Made by a program: the position numbers and the translations under genes. Below, one piece after another: positions 5,798 through 14,245 of a stretch of DNA of 22,389 bases. Below the pieces are notes generated by a model. The model made no database searches, was not told where the DNA came from, and saw only the letters and a program-made list of their open reading frames with translations. Within the stretch, counting starts at the first letter, position 1. Each line of letters opens with the position of its first letter. The DNA comes from Actinomycetes bacterium. Lineage in GTDB: Bacteria; Actinomycetota; Acidimicrobiia; Acidimicrobiales; Microtrichaceae. Location of the stretch: NCBI GenBank assembly GCA_023389745.1, contig JAEWED010000186.1, forward strand, positions 1 to 22,389, given 5' to 3'.

Positions 5798-7897
5798 GTG
5801 ACCGAACCCCTCACCCGCTGGCCAGGTCGCGAACGTCCGCTGGGTGCGACCCACGACGGCCGCGGCACGAACTTCTCGGTGTTCAGCTCCACCGCCGAGG
5901 CGATGACGCTGTGCCTCTTCGACGACGACGGAACCGAGCGTCGGATCCCGCTGACCGAGGTCGACGCCCACTGCTGGCACGCGTACCTGCCCGAGGTCGG
6001 CCCCGGGACCCGCTACGGCTACCGGGCGCACGGTCGGTGGGCGCCGGGCGAGGGCCTCTGGCACAACGACGCGAAGCTGCTGCTCGATCCGTACGCACGT
6101 CGGATCGACGGTGAGGTGCAGTGGGACCCGGCGTGCTTCGCGTACCGGTTCGACTCGCCCGACGACCCCGAGCGCACCGACGACGCACCCAACATGCCGA
6201 AGTCCGTGGTGGCGAGCCCCTGGTTCGACTGGGGGCACGACCGACCGCCGGCCACCCCGATGCACGAGACGTTGATCTACGAGCTGCACGTGAAGGGCTT
6301 CACCGCACTGCACCCGGAGCTCGACCCGCGTGTGCGCGGCACCTATGCCGGACTGGCGCACCCTGCGGTCATCGAGCACCTGACGCGCCTGGGGGTCACC
6401 GCGGTCGAGCTGCAACCCGTGCACGCGTTCGTGCACGACAACCACCTGGTCGAACGAGGTCTGCGGAACTACTGGGGGTACAACAGCATCGGCTTCTTCG
6501 CGCCGCACGCCGACTACGCCGCCGGCACCGACCCGGTCGCGGAGTTCAAGCACATGGTGCGCAGCCTGCACGACGCGGGCATCGAGGTGATCCTCGACGT
6601 CGTCTACAACCACACCGCCGAGGGCAACCACCTCGGCCCGATGCTGAGCATGCGCGGGCTCGACAACGGCGAGTACTACCGCCTCGAGGACGAGCGTCGG
6701 TACTACCGGGACTACACCGGGACCGGCAACACCCTCGACATGCGCCACCCGCACACCCTGCAGCTCGTCATGGACAGCCTCCGGTACTGGGTGACCGAGA
6801 TGCACGTCGACGGCTTCCGCTTCGACCTGGCCTCGGCGCTCGCCCGCGGGCTGCACGAGGTCGACCGCCTCGGACCGTTCTTCGACCTCATCCAGCAGGA
6901 CCCGGTCGTCAGCGACATCAAGTTGATCGCGGAGCCGTGGGACATCGGCGAGGGTGGCTACCAGGTCGGCAACTTCCCACCGATGTGGTCGGAGTGGAAC
7001 GGCCGGTACCGCGACACCGTGCGCGACTACTGGCGTGGTGAGCCCGCCACCATCGCGGAGTTCGCCTACCGCTTCACGGGCAGCTCCGACCTGTACGCAG
7101 GCGACTCGAGCCCGGGGTCGTCGGTCAACTTCGTCACCGCTCACGACGGGTTCACCATGACCGACCTGGTGTCGTACAACGAGAAGCACAACGAGGCCAA
7201 CGGCGAGGACGGCCGCGACGGCGAGAGCCACAACCGCTCGTGGAACTGCGGGGTCGAGGGTCCGACCGACGACCCGGGGGTGCTCGAGCTGCGCGGGCGA
7301 CAGCTCCGCAACATGTTCACCACCCTGCTGCTCTCCCAGGGGGTGCCGATGGTGCTCGCCGGCGACGAGATGGGCCGCACCCAGCACGGCAACAACAACG
7401 GGTACTGCCAGGACAACGAGCTGAGCTGGCTCGACTGGTCGCTCCTTGAACGCAACGCCGAGCTCGTGGACTTCGTGGCGGGGCTCAGCCGCCTGCGCCG
7501 CGAGCACCCCGTGTTCCGTCGCCGACGCTGGTTCACCGGGCGCAGCGTGCGCGGCGACCAGGTCGGCGACATCGCCTGGTATCGACCGGACGGCTCGCCC
7601 ATGCAGGACGCGGACTGGGACACCGGCTTCGCTCGGGCGCTCGGCGTGCTGCTCAACGGCCGGGCGATGCCCGACCCCGACCCCAGGGGCCACCCGGTCG
7701 TCGACGACACCTTCCTGGTCCTGTTCAACGCCCACCACGGCGCGACGCGCTGGACGCTGCCCGACGTGCCCGGCGCGCGGGGCTTCGAGCGGGTGCTCGA
7801 CACACGCTCGAACCGCATCGGCGAGCCGCGCGCGGTGCGCACGCCGCGCCTGGTGATGGCGCCGCGCTCGGTCGTGGTGCTCGAGGTGCTGCGATGA
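5798..7897 (+). CDS. glgX: Glycogen debranching enzyme GlgX/TreX (GH13_11)
   Basis: A 699-residue isoamylase-type debranching enzyme that hydrolyses alpha-1,6 branches of glycogen or maltodextrin, the usual full length for the family. An N-terminal CBM48-like beta domain (about 10-110) is followed by the GH13 barrel. Conserved blocks are EVILDVVYNHTAEG, VDGFRFDLA with nucleophile D343, LIAEPWD with acid/base E379, and TAHDGF with H449-D450. The start is GTG at 5798, 10 bases after a GGGTA element; no upstream in-frame start fits the family better. The gene overlaps treY by ATGA, so the two are translationally coupled. In this context the enzyme supplies linear maltodextrins to TreY (the TreX role), although it may also serve general glycogen breakdown. 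Confidence 0.95.
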   Translation: MTEPLTRWPGRERPLGATHDGRGTNFSVFSSTAEAMTLCLFDDDGTERRIPLTEVDAHCWHAYLPEVGPGTRYGYRAHGRWAPGEGLWHNDAKLLLDPYARRIDGEVQWDPACFAYRFDSPDDPERTDDAPNMPKSVVASPWFDWGHDRPPATPMHETLIYELHVKGFTALHPELDPRVRGTYAGLAHPAVIEHLTRLGVTAVELQPVHAFVHDNHLVERGLRNYWGYNSIGFFAPHADYAAGTDPVAEFKHMVRSLHDAGIEVILDVVYNHTAEGNHLGPMLSMRGLDNGEYYRLEDERRYYRDYTGTGNTLDMRHPHTLQLVMDSLRYWVTEMHVDGFRFDLASALARGLHEVDRLGPFFDLIQQDPVVSDIKLIAEPWDIGEGGYQVGNFPPMWSEWNGRYRDTVRDYWRGEPATIAEFAYRFTGSSDLYAGDSSPGSSVNFVTAHDGFTMTDLVSYNEKHNEANGEDGRDGESHNRSWNCGVEGPTDDPGVLELRGRQLRNMFTTLLLSQGVPMVLAGDEMGRTQHGNNNGYCQDNELSWLDWSLLERNAELVDFVAGLSRLRREHPVFRRRRWFTGRSVRGDQVGDIAWYRPDGSPMQDADWDTGFARALGVLLNGRAMPDPDPRGHPVVDDTFLVLFNAHHGATRWTLPDVPGARGFERVLDTRSNRIGEPRAVRTPRLVMAPRSVVVLEVLR

Positions 7898-10533
7898 GCA
7901 GTGCGACCCGGCGCCACCCCACGTCGACCTACCGTCTGCAGCTGCGCGACGGCCTGACGCTCGACGGCGTCGTCGACGACGGCTGGCTCGAGCACGCGGT
8001 CGAGCTCGGGGTGTCGCACCTGTACCTGTCGCCGGTGCTCACCGCGGTGCCGGGGTCGTCGCACGGCTACGACGTCGTCGACCCGCGACACGTCGACCCG
8101 GCCCTCGGCGGTGACGAGGCGTTCGAACGGCTGGCACGCGCCGCCCGCGATGCCGGGCTCGGCTTGGTCGTCGACATCGTGCCGAACCACATGGCGACCG
8201 ACCCGGCGAGCAACCCCTGGTGGTGGGACGTGCTGCGCAACGGCGAGGGCAGTCAGCACGCCCACGTGTTCGACGTCGACCCGTCGCACCCCGAGCCCCG
8301 GCTGCGGGGTCGCATCGTGCTGCCGATCCTCGACGACCGGTACGGCCGGGTGCTCGATGCCGGTCGCCTGACGCTGGGGCGACGCGACGGCGACCTGGTG
8401 GTCCGGGTCGACGACCGTGCGCTGCCGCTCGCGCCGGCCTCGGTCGGCCGGCTGCTCGCCCGAGCGGCCCGACGCGCCGACATCGACGAGCTGCGTGTGC
8501 TGGGCGACGGGTTCGGGCACCTCCACCAGGTCGACGTCGAGGACCGCCCCGCTCACCAGCGGGCCCTCGACCGGTCGATGGCCTGGGTGCTCGACGAGCC
8601 GGTCGTCGCCGCGGCGGTCGACGGGTTGCTGGCCGAGCTGTGCGAGGACGTCGACGCCGTGCACGAGGTGCTCGAGGAGCAGCACTACCGGCTCGCCTAC
8701 TGGCGTGCCGCCCGGGACCTCGGGTACCGCCGCTTCTTCGACGTCAACGAGCTCATCGGCGTGCGCGTCGAGGAGCCCCGCGTGTTCGACGTGACGCACG
8801 CCGCGGTGCGCCGCTGGGCCACCGGCGGCGACATCGACGGGCTCCGGGTGGACCACCCCGACGGACTGCTGGACCCCGCGGCCTACTTCGAACGGCTGCG
8901 CGAGCTGCTGCCCGACGGGTGGATCGTCGCGGAGAAGATCCTCGAGCACGGAGAGACCCTGCCGACCGAGTGGCCGGTCGACGGCACCACGGGGTATGAC
9001 GTCGCCGAGGTGCTCGGACGGTGGTTCGTCGACGCCGACGGGCTGCAGCAACTCGGCACGCTGCGCGACGAGCTCGTCGGCCCGGCACCGAAGGGTGCGC
9101 AGCTCGTGGCGGACTGCAAGCGGCTGGTGCTGTCCGACATGTTGTCCGCCGACCTCAACCGTGCGACCGACGCGTTCCTGCGGATGTGCGAGTCCCTGCG
9201 TCGCTTCCGTGACGTCACCCGCCACGAGCTGCACGAGATCCTGCGAGAGGTCGTCGTCGCCTACCCCGTCTACCGCACCTACGTGCCGCCGCACTCCGCC
9301 GCCTCGGCACACGACCTGGGTCTGGTCGAGACCGTGGTCGCGACGGTGGGGGCGAACCGGCCGGACCTCGATGCAGAGGTGCTCGACCTGCTGGCTTCGG
9401 TGCTCGTCGGGCGGGTCGATGACGAGGTCGCCGAGGCTGCGACGGTCCGTGCGCGGGTCGAGCAGCTGACGGGCCCGGCGATGGCGAAGGGCAAGGAGGA
9501 CACGGCGTTCTACCGCGAGGTGCGACTGATCTCGCGGTGCGAGGTCGGTGGCGACCCCTTCGCCAGCGGGCTCGACACCCGCGAGCTGCACGCGGCGCTG
9601 CAGCGGCTCCAGGAGCACCAGCGCTCGACCATGACGGCGCTGTCGACCCACGACACGAAGCGCAGCGAAGACGTGCGGGCACGGCTCACGCTGCTCAGCG
9701 AGGTGCCGGACCGCTGGGCCGAGGTCGCCGGTGCCGCCATGGCGCGTCTCGACGAGCTCGACGGCGAGGGACGGGTCGACCGCCGCACCCGCTACCTGCT
9801 CCTGCAGACCGCGGTCGGGGCGTTGCCGCTGGCCGAGGAACGCTTGCAGCAGTTCGCCGTCAAAGCGGTCCGAGAGGCCAAGGAGCACAGCTCGTGGACC
9901 CGGCCCGACGAGTCCTACGAGGCTGCGGTGCACTCCCTGGTGTCGACGATGTGCTCCGACGAGTCGGTCCAGCACCTGCTCGGCCGGTTCGTGGCCGACG
10001 AGCTCGACGAGCCGGGCCGGCAGGTGGCGATCGCCCAGAAGGTGCTGCAGCTGCTCGCCCCGGGAGTGCCCGACCTGTACTGGGGGAGCGAGGACTGGCA
10101 CCTGCGTCTGGTCGATCCGGACAACCGCGTCGCCCCGTCGGTGACCGACGTGCGCACCGCGGTGGCCGAGGCGCGAGCCGGCGGTGTCGGACCGACCCAC
10201 CCCCGTGCCAAGGTCGCAGCCGTGCTCGCCGCGCTCGATGCCCGCCGTCGCCACGCCGGGTGCTGCGCCGTCGGCGACTACCGCCCGCTCGCCGTGACCG
10301 GCGCCGACGCGTCCCGGGTGCTGGCCTTCGCCCGGGGCGAGCACCTGGTCGCACTGGTGACCCGACATCCGACGCGTGGGCCCGTCGATCCCGCCACCGA
10401 GGTGGAGCTGCCACCAGGAGCGTGGTGCGTGCGGCTCGGCGGCGCGAGCGACGGGCAGGCATCGGAGCAGCGGGTGAAGGTGGCCGACGTGCTCGGGGGG
10501 TGGAGCGCCGCAGTGTTGGAACGCCGGACATGA
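7894..10533 (+). CDS. treY: Maltooligosyl trehalose synthase TreY (GH13_26)
   Basis: An 879-residue cytoplasmic enzyme that converts the reducing end of maltooligosaccharides to a terminal trehalose unit by intramolecular transglycosylation. The N-terminus has the family pattern STYRLQL, then LYLSPVLTAVPGSSHGYDV and DIVPNHMA. Catalytic residues lie in GLRVDHPDGL (D320), IVAEKILE (E347) and STHDTKRSEDVRARL (D587). The last block, with Lys-Arg-Ser-Glu-Asp after the Asp, is specific to TreY among GH13 enzymes. Length lies at the upper end of the family range. The ATG at 7894 overlaps the glgX stop, and its own stop overlaps the treZ start, both as ATGA. Its product is the substrate of TreZ. Confidence 0.96.
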   Translation: MSSATRRHPTSTYRLQLRDGLTLDGVVDDGWLEHAVELGVSHLYLSPVLTAVPGSSHGYDVVDPRHVDPALGGDEAFERLARAARDAGLGLVVDIVPNHMATDPASNPWWWDVLRNGEGSQHAHVFDVDPSHPEPRLRGRIVLPILDDRYGRVLDAGRLTLGRRDGDLVVRVDDRALPLAPASVGRLLARAARRADIDELRVLGDGFGHLHQVDVEDRPAHQRALDRSMAWVLDEPVVAAAVDGLLAELCEDVDAVHEVLEEQHYRLAYWRAARDLGYRRFFDVNELIGVRVEEPRVFDVTHAAVRRWATGGDIDGLRVDHPDGLLDPAAYFERLRELLPDGWIVAEKILEHGETLPTEWPVDGTTGYDVAEVLGRWFVDADGLQQLGTLRDELVGPAPKGAQLVADCKRLVLSDMLSADLNRATDAFLRMCESLRRFRDVTRHELHEILREVVVAYPVYRTYVPPHSAASAHDLGLVETVVATVGANRPDLDAEVLDLLASVLVGRVDDEVAEAATVRARVEQLTGPAMAKGKEDTAFYREVRLISRCEVGGDPFASGLDTRELHAALQRLQEHQRSTMTALSTHDTKRSEDVRARLTLLSEVPDRWAEVAGAAMARLDELDGEGRVDRRTRYLLLQTAVGALPLAEERLQQFAVKAVREAKEHSSWTRPDESYEAAVHSLVSTMCSDESVQHLLGRFVADELDEPGRQVAIAQKVLQLLAPGVPDLYWGSEDWHLRLVDPDNRVAPSVTDVRTAVAEARAGGVGPTHPRAKVAAVLAALDARRRHAGCCAVGDYRPLAVTGADASRVLAFARGEHLVALVTRHPTRGPVDPATEVELPPGAWCVRLGGASDGQASEQRVKVADVLGGWSAAVLERRT

Positions 10534-12248
10534 GCGAGCCGGTGCACGACGTGCCGTTCCTGTGGGCACCGGACGCCGGGACGGTCGAGGTCGAACGCGA
10601 CGGTGAGCGGGTCCCCTGCGAACGATCCGGCGAGCGGTGGACCGCACCGGGCCGGTGGCCCGATGGCACGCGCTACCGGTTCGTGGTCGACGGCACGGCG
10701 GTCCCCGACCCGCGCGCCCGCTCCCAGCCCGACGGCGTGCACGGCGCTTCGGAGTGGCTGGCTCCGGAGCGCCCCGCGCCGTGGTCCCCGCCCGGTGGGC
10801 CTCCGACGCTGGAGCGAGCGGTCATCGACGAGGTGCACATCGGGACGTTCAGCGTCGAGGGCACGTTCCTCGGCGCGATCCAGCACCTCGACGAGTTGGT
10901 CGATCTCGGTGTCACCCACGTCGAGCTCATGCCGGTCGCGGCGTTCGACGGCGAGGTGGGCTGGGGCTACGACGGCGTGTGCCTCTTCGCTCCCCATCCC
11001 CGTTACGGCACCCTGGGCGACCTCCGCGAGTTGGTGTCGGCGTGTCACGATCGGGGCCTCGCGGTGCTGATCGACGTCGTGTTGAACCACCTCGGCCCGT
11101 CGGGCAACTTCCTCGCGGTCAGCGGTCCGTACTTCACCGATCGCTACTCGACCCCCTGGGGGGATGCCCTGAACCTCGACGGACCCGGTTCCGACGGGGT
11201 GCGCCGGTTCCTGATCGACGCCGCGCTGCACTGGCTCGAGCAGGTGGACGCCGACGGCCTGCGACTCGACGCGGTGCACGCCCTCGTCGACACCTCTGCG
11301 GTCCCGCTCCTCGAACAACTCGCCGACGAGGTCCGAGCGCTGGGCGAACGGACCGGTCGGCGTAGGACGCTCGTCGCGGAGTCCGATCGCTGCGACCCCC
11401 GGATCGTCGCGGACCCGCCCGTCGGCCCCGGGCTGGACGCGGTCTGGTCCGACGACCTGCACCACGCGCTGCACGTGGCGCTGACGGGTGAGGACCGCGG
11501 CTACTACGAGGACGTGGCATCGGGAGATCTGGAGCTCGCGCTCACCGAGGCGCAGACCTACCAGGGGCGCTGGTCGCCGCACCGGCGCAGGACGGTCGGA
11601 CGCTCCGTGGCCGGCACCCGCAGCGATCAGTTCGTGGTGTCGCTGCAGAACCACGACCAGATCGGGAACCGCGCCGCGGGCGAGCGACTGCACCACCTCG
11701 TCGGGGTCGACCGCACCGCTGCTGCAGCGGCGCTCGTGCTGCTCGCACCGTTCCCGGTGCTGTTGTTCCAGGGCGAGGAGTGGGCGGCGACGAGCCCGTT
11801 CCCGTACTTCAGCGACCACGACGGCGAGCTGGGCCAGGCGATCCGCAGCGGACGGCTCGAGGAGTTCGCCGCGTTCGGATGGCCGCCGGAACAGGTCGCC
11901 GATCCGCAGGCCCGGGCCACCTTCGACGCTGCGGTGCTCGACCGTGGCGAGCTCGACGCCGAACCGCACGCCGAGATGAGGTCGTGGTACCGGTCGCTCA
12001 TCGCACTGCGCCGGTCGCACCCTGCGCTGGGCGCTCGAGCCCAGCCGGGCCACGACCGCGTCGATCGGTCCGGGGCGCTGGTGGCGGTGCGTCGAGGCAG
12101 CTTGGGTGTGCTGGCCAACCTCGGTGGCACTGCGCAACGGTGGCCGACGCCGACCGGCGAGGTCCTCCTGTGCCGGGGCGGCGTCACCTTCGGTGCGTCC
12201 GATGTCGAGCTGGCGTCCGGCGCGGTCCTCGTGACCGACGGCGTCTGA
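10530..12248 (+). CDS. treZ: Maltooligosyl trehalose trehalohydrolase TreZ (GH13_10)
   Basis: A 572-residue enzyme that releases trehalose from maltooligosyl trehalose, completing the TreY-TreZ pathway. It has a short N-terminal beta domain (about 1-95), then the GH13 barrel starting EVHIGTFSVEGTF. Key blocks are WGYDGVCLFAPHPRYG, DVVLNHLGPSGN, DGLRLDAVHAL with nucleophile D247, VAESD with E284, and QNHDQIGNR with D376, followed by LFQGEEW. The true start is the ATG at 10530 (MSEPVHDVPFLWAPDAG), overlapping the treY stop; the frame is open for about 1 kb upstream by chance. The stop codon (12246-12248) overlaps the -35 box of the next gene's promoter, so the operon ends here or reads through into a separately promoted gene. 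Confidence 0.95.
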   Translation: MSEPVHDVPFLWAPDAGTVEVERDGERVPCERSGERWTAPGRWPDGTRYRFVVDGTAVPDPRARSQPDGVHGASEWLAPERPAPWSPPGGPPTLERAVIDEVHIGTFSVEGTFLGAIQHLDELVDLGVTHVELMPVAAFDGEVGWGYDGVCLFAPHPRYGTLGDLRELVSACHDRGLAVLIDVVLNHLGPSGNFLAVSGPYFTDRYSTPWGDALNLDGPGSDGVRRFLIDAALHWLEQVDADGLRLDAVHALVDTSAVPLLEQLADEVRALGERTGRRRTLVAESDRCDPRIVADPPVGPGLDAVWSDDLHHALHVALTGEDRGYYEDVASGDLELALTEAQTYQGRWSPHRRRTVGRSVAGTRSDQFVVSLQNHDQIGNRAAGERLHHLVGVDRTAAAAALVLLAPFPVLLFQGEEWAATSPFPYFSDHDGELGQAIRSGRLEEFAAFGWPPEQVADPQARATFDAAVLDRGELDAEPHAEMRSWYRSLIALRRSHPALGARAQPGHDRVDRSGALVAVRRGSLGVLANLGGTAQRWPTPTGEVLLCRGGVTFGASDVELASGAVLVTDGV

Positions 12249-12268
12249 ACCTCGGCCGGGACGGGTAG
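12243..12268 (+). promoter_or_regulatory. SigB/SigF-type promoter for the 12311 membrane protein
   Basis: GTCT (12243-12246), a 16-base spacer and GGGTAG (12263-12268). The -35 box shares a base with the treZ stop codon. The predicted leader is about 36 bases and carries GAGGAG (12298-12303), so this gene does have a ribosome-binding site. Confidence 0.65.
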
Positions 12269-12310
12269 GAGTCAGCTGCTCCACAGACCCACGACACGAG
12301 GAGAGACGAC

Positions 12311-12958
12311 GTGGACGGTTCACTGATGGCGACCTTCACACGACGTGAGGATGCAGGTGGCGCGGCAGCGCGCCTGCGCGAAGCCCACCCCGACCTCGAT
12401 GTGACGGTGGGTGACGCGGAGGACGCGCTCGACGCGCTCGCGATCAACCAGCGGGCCGAGTTCGACGATGCCGCGGTCGTGCCACCGAGCGCGGTGGTGA
12501 GCGGTCCGATGATGCGAGGCGGACTGACCGGCGCGGCCATCGGGTTCGTGGTCGGCGCCATCGTCATCCTCCCGATCCTGCTGCTCGTGGACTGGCCGGA
12601 GAACGACCGCGGCCTCTTCGTCATCACGGTGGCCATCATCGGCGGGCTCGCCGCCTCGGCCGTGGCGTTCCTGGTCGGCATGGTTCGACGGGCACAGCGA
12701 GAGGGTGAATTCACCCCCGAGGACCCGTGGGCAGTGGTGCGGGTCCGGACCGAAGGCGGTCGCCCGTGGAACGACGACGTGGTCCGGACCGTCGAGGAAG
12801 AGCTGGCGGAGGGTGGCGCTCGGAGCATCCGACGGGTGTTCGGACCGGTCGCACGTCCGTCGGGCGCCGACGTCGAGACCCCGCGAGTGGCCACCGAGCG
12901 GGCCCCGGTCGACGACTGGCCGGCGTCGCAGCCCGGCGCCCGATCCGAGTCGGCGTGA
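12311..12958 (+). CDS. Two-helix membrane protein resembling general stress proteins
   Basis: A 215-residue protein. The N-terminal part (ATFTRREDAGGAAARLREAHPDLDVTV) resembles the YflT/general-stress-protein 17M pattern, in which a short alpha/beta unit with 'dreeA..av..L' precedes a glycine-rich membrane hairpin. Two hydrophobic segments follow: about 71-94, starting GGLTGAAIGFVVGA, and about 102-125 with GGLAASAVAFLVG. A soluble C-terminal part (about 130-215) contains a PWAVVRVRTEG strand and a final Pro/Ala-rich tail. No catalytic motif is visible. The GTG at 12311 is chosen because GAGGAG lies 7 bases upstream; ATG 12326 is the alternative. It has its own SigF-type promoter directly after treZ. 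The family resemblance is moderate, and the function is unknown. Confidence 0.75.
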   Translation: MDGSLMATFTRREDAGGAAARLREAHPDLDVTVGDAEDALDALAINQRAEFDDAAVVPPSAVVSGPMMRGGLTGAAIGFVVGAIVILPILLLVDWPENDRGLFVITVAIIGGLAASAVAFLVGMVRRAQREGEFTPEDPWAVVRVRTEGGRPWNDDVVRTVEEELAEGGARSIRRVFGPVARPSGADVETPRVATERAPVDDWPASQPGARSESA

Positions 12959-12984
12959 GGCCGTCCGTCCCGCACACGGTCCGA

Positions 12985-13014
12985 GCGCGTGGTGGCAGCG
13001 TGGCCGCCACGCGC
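12985..13014. terminator. Strong hairpin between convergent genes
   Basis: The arms GCGCGTGGTGGC (12985-12996) and GCCGCCACGCGC (13003-13014) form a 12-bp stem with one G-U pair and a 6-base loop. It sits in the gap between the 12311 gene (+) and the DUF72 gene (-) and could serve both. No T-run follows, as is common in high-G+C bacteria. Confidence 0.65.
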
Positions 13015-13058
13015 CCGATCCTGTTGACCTGAGCCTGCGATGCGGGCCGTTCGGGTGA

Positions 13059-13847
13059 TCAACTCGTCGTGGCCGCCGGGTGCCCTTCCAGCGGTCGTCG
13101 CAGGGCGACCAGTCGCTGCAGGGCGCGTGCGTCGTGCACCGCTGCGGCCTGCTGGTCGTTGTTGAAGTAGGCGTACACGTCGGTGCCGCCGGCCAGCTCG
13201 GTGAGCAGACGGTCGGCGATCGCCGCCAGACGCCGCTGCCCGTAGCGCCCGTGGTACGGCTGTTCCAGCGCACGTGGCCCGTGGAGTCGCACGTAGGCGA
13301 ACGACGACGTCCTGACCCACGGATGGGCCGGCAACAGGTCGTGCCAGCAGAGCGCTGCGTCGTGTCGTGCGAGGACGTCGAACACGGCGTCGCTCAACCA
13401 CGAGGGGTCACGGAACTCGACAGCCCAACGCAACGTGGTGGGCGCCGCGTCCAGGAACTCGTCGAGCCGCTCGGCATTGCGCCGCCACCGGGGCGGCAGC
13501 TGGACCAGCTGCGGCCCGAGGGACGGACCCAGTCGCTCCACCCGTTCGAGGTGCTTCGCCAGCCACGTGCCAGGGTCGGTGAGCTTCTTGCGGTGCGTCC
13601 CGAAGCGGCCGACCTTGACCGCGTACTGGAAGCCGTCGGGAGCCGCGGCGCGCCAACCCTCGACGGCGGCCTCTGTCGGCAGCCGGTAGAACGTGGCGTT
13701 CAGCTCGACGGTGTCGAACGAACGCGCGTAGGTCTCGAACCACCGGCGCTGCGGCACACCGACGGGATAGAAGGCGCCCCGCCAGTCCGCGTACGACCAC
13801 CCGGAGCAGCCGATCCTGGCACGACCGGCCGTCATGGCCGGAGCCAC
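13059..13847 (-). CDS. DUF72 (YecE-like) TIM-barrel protein
   Basis: A 262-residue member of the DUF72 family. The hallmark N-terminus RIGCSGWSYADWRGAFYP (about 10-27) is followed by RRWFETYARSFDTVELNATFYRLP. Later blocks include FQYAVKVGRFGTHRKKL, LVQLPPRW, WAVEFRDPSW, AYVRLHGP and VYAYFNND. Known structures of the family are TIM barrels with a conserved polar pocket; the reaction is not established. The start is GTG at 13847, preceded by a perfect GGAGGTGA (minus strand, 13855-13862); ATG 13835 is the alternative and sits closer to the family N-terminus. It follows the 82-aa small protein by 20 bases on the same strand and is probably cotranscribed with it. Confidence 0.88.
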   Translation of the reverse strand: MAPAMTAGRARIGCSGWSYADWRGAFYPVGVPQRRWFETYARSFDTVELNATFYRLPTEAAVEGWRAAAPDGFQYAVKVGRFGTHRKKLTDPGTWLAKHLERVERLGPSLGPQLVQLPPRWRRNAERLDEFLDAAPTTLRWAVEFRDPSWLSDAVFDVLARHDAALCWHDLLPAHPWVRTSSFAYVRLHGPRALEQPYHGRYGQRRLAAIADRLLTELAGGTDVYAYFNNDQQAAAVHDARALQRLVALRRPLEGHPAATTS

Positions 13848-13867
13848 CCGGTGGTCACCTCCGCCGA

Positions 13868-14116
13868 TCAGGACCGCTCGGACTCGTCGGGATCGGGCGT
13901 GGAGTCCTGTCGCCGATCGGGGTTGATGCCGGCAGCGTCGTCGAAGGACCGGCTCTGGCGGTCGAGTCGTTCGGCGGTGTCGGCGCTCTGCTCGACGGAT
14001 TCTCGGCTCGCCGGTTGCGTCTCACGTCCCGAGTCGTCCCGCCCCCCACGCGTCGACGTCGGAGCCGGTCCGTCGCCTTCGGTTGCGGGGCGGTCGCCGG
14101 TCGGATCGTCCTGCAC
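13868..14116 (-). CDS. Small hydrophilic, probably disordered protein (82 aa)
   Basis: An 82-residue protein made almost entirely of Asp, Glu, Arg, Ser, Thr, Pro, Gln and Gly, with no hydrophobic segment, cysteine or recognised domain. Only a short central part (SVEQSADTAERLDRQSRSFD) could form a helix. It is the third hydrophilin-like protein of the window. It starts at GTG 14116 with GGAGG (14124-14128) 7 bases upstream. A good SigF-type promoter lies about 48 bases ahead of the start. Composition-based prediction of a protectant role is inference only. The neighbouring DUF72 gene follows by 20 bases, so the two probably share a message. Confidence 0.65.
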   Translation of the reverse strand: MQDDPTGDRPATEGDGPAPTSTRGGRDDSGRETQPASRESVEQSADTAERLDRQSRSFDDAAGINPDRRQDSTPDPDESERS

Positions 14117-14170
14117 TGCTCCACCTCCGGGTCGGGGATCGGACCGGGCGGCCCGATCCGTGCCAGTGCC

Positions 14171-14196
14171 ATACCCGTTCAGGCACGTGCCCAGAC
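14171..14196 (-). promoter_or_regulatory. SigB/SigF-type promoter with a CACGTG palindrome in the spacer
   Basis: The minus strand reads GTCT (14193-14196), a 16-base spacer and GGGTAT (14171-14176), the full -10 consensus. Ten of the spacer bases form the perfect palindrome GGCACGTGCC (14182-14191), a plausible operator position. It drives the 82-aa protein and probably DUF72. The rest of the gap from 14117 to 14245 shows only the ribosome-binding site. Confidence 0.7.
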
Positions 14197-14245
14197 AGCG
14201 CGTCCACCTCGTCCGGGCACCGCAGCCGCGGGAACGGCCACGACG

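Noticed and set aside
6474..9268. GGGTA motifs inside glgX and treY (for example near 6476, 7410, 8724, 8992 and 9262 on either strand)
   Set aside because: They fall within codons of conserved genes with no gene start nearby and were treated as background.
7141..10647. A 1168-codon open frame on the minus strand across treY and glgX
   Set aside because: It lies opposite two fully recognisable GH13 genes, resembles no protein and is a typical by-product of high G+C third positions.
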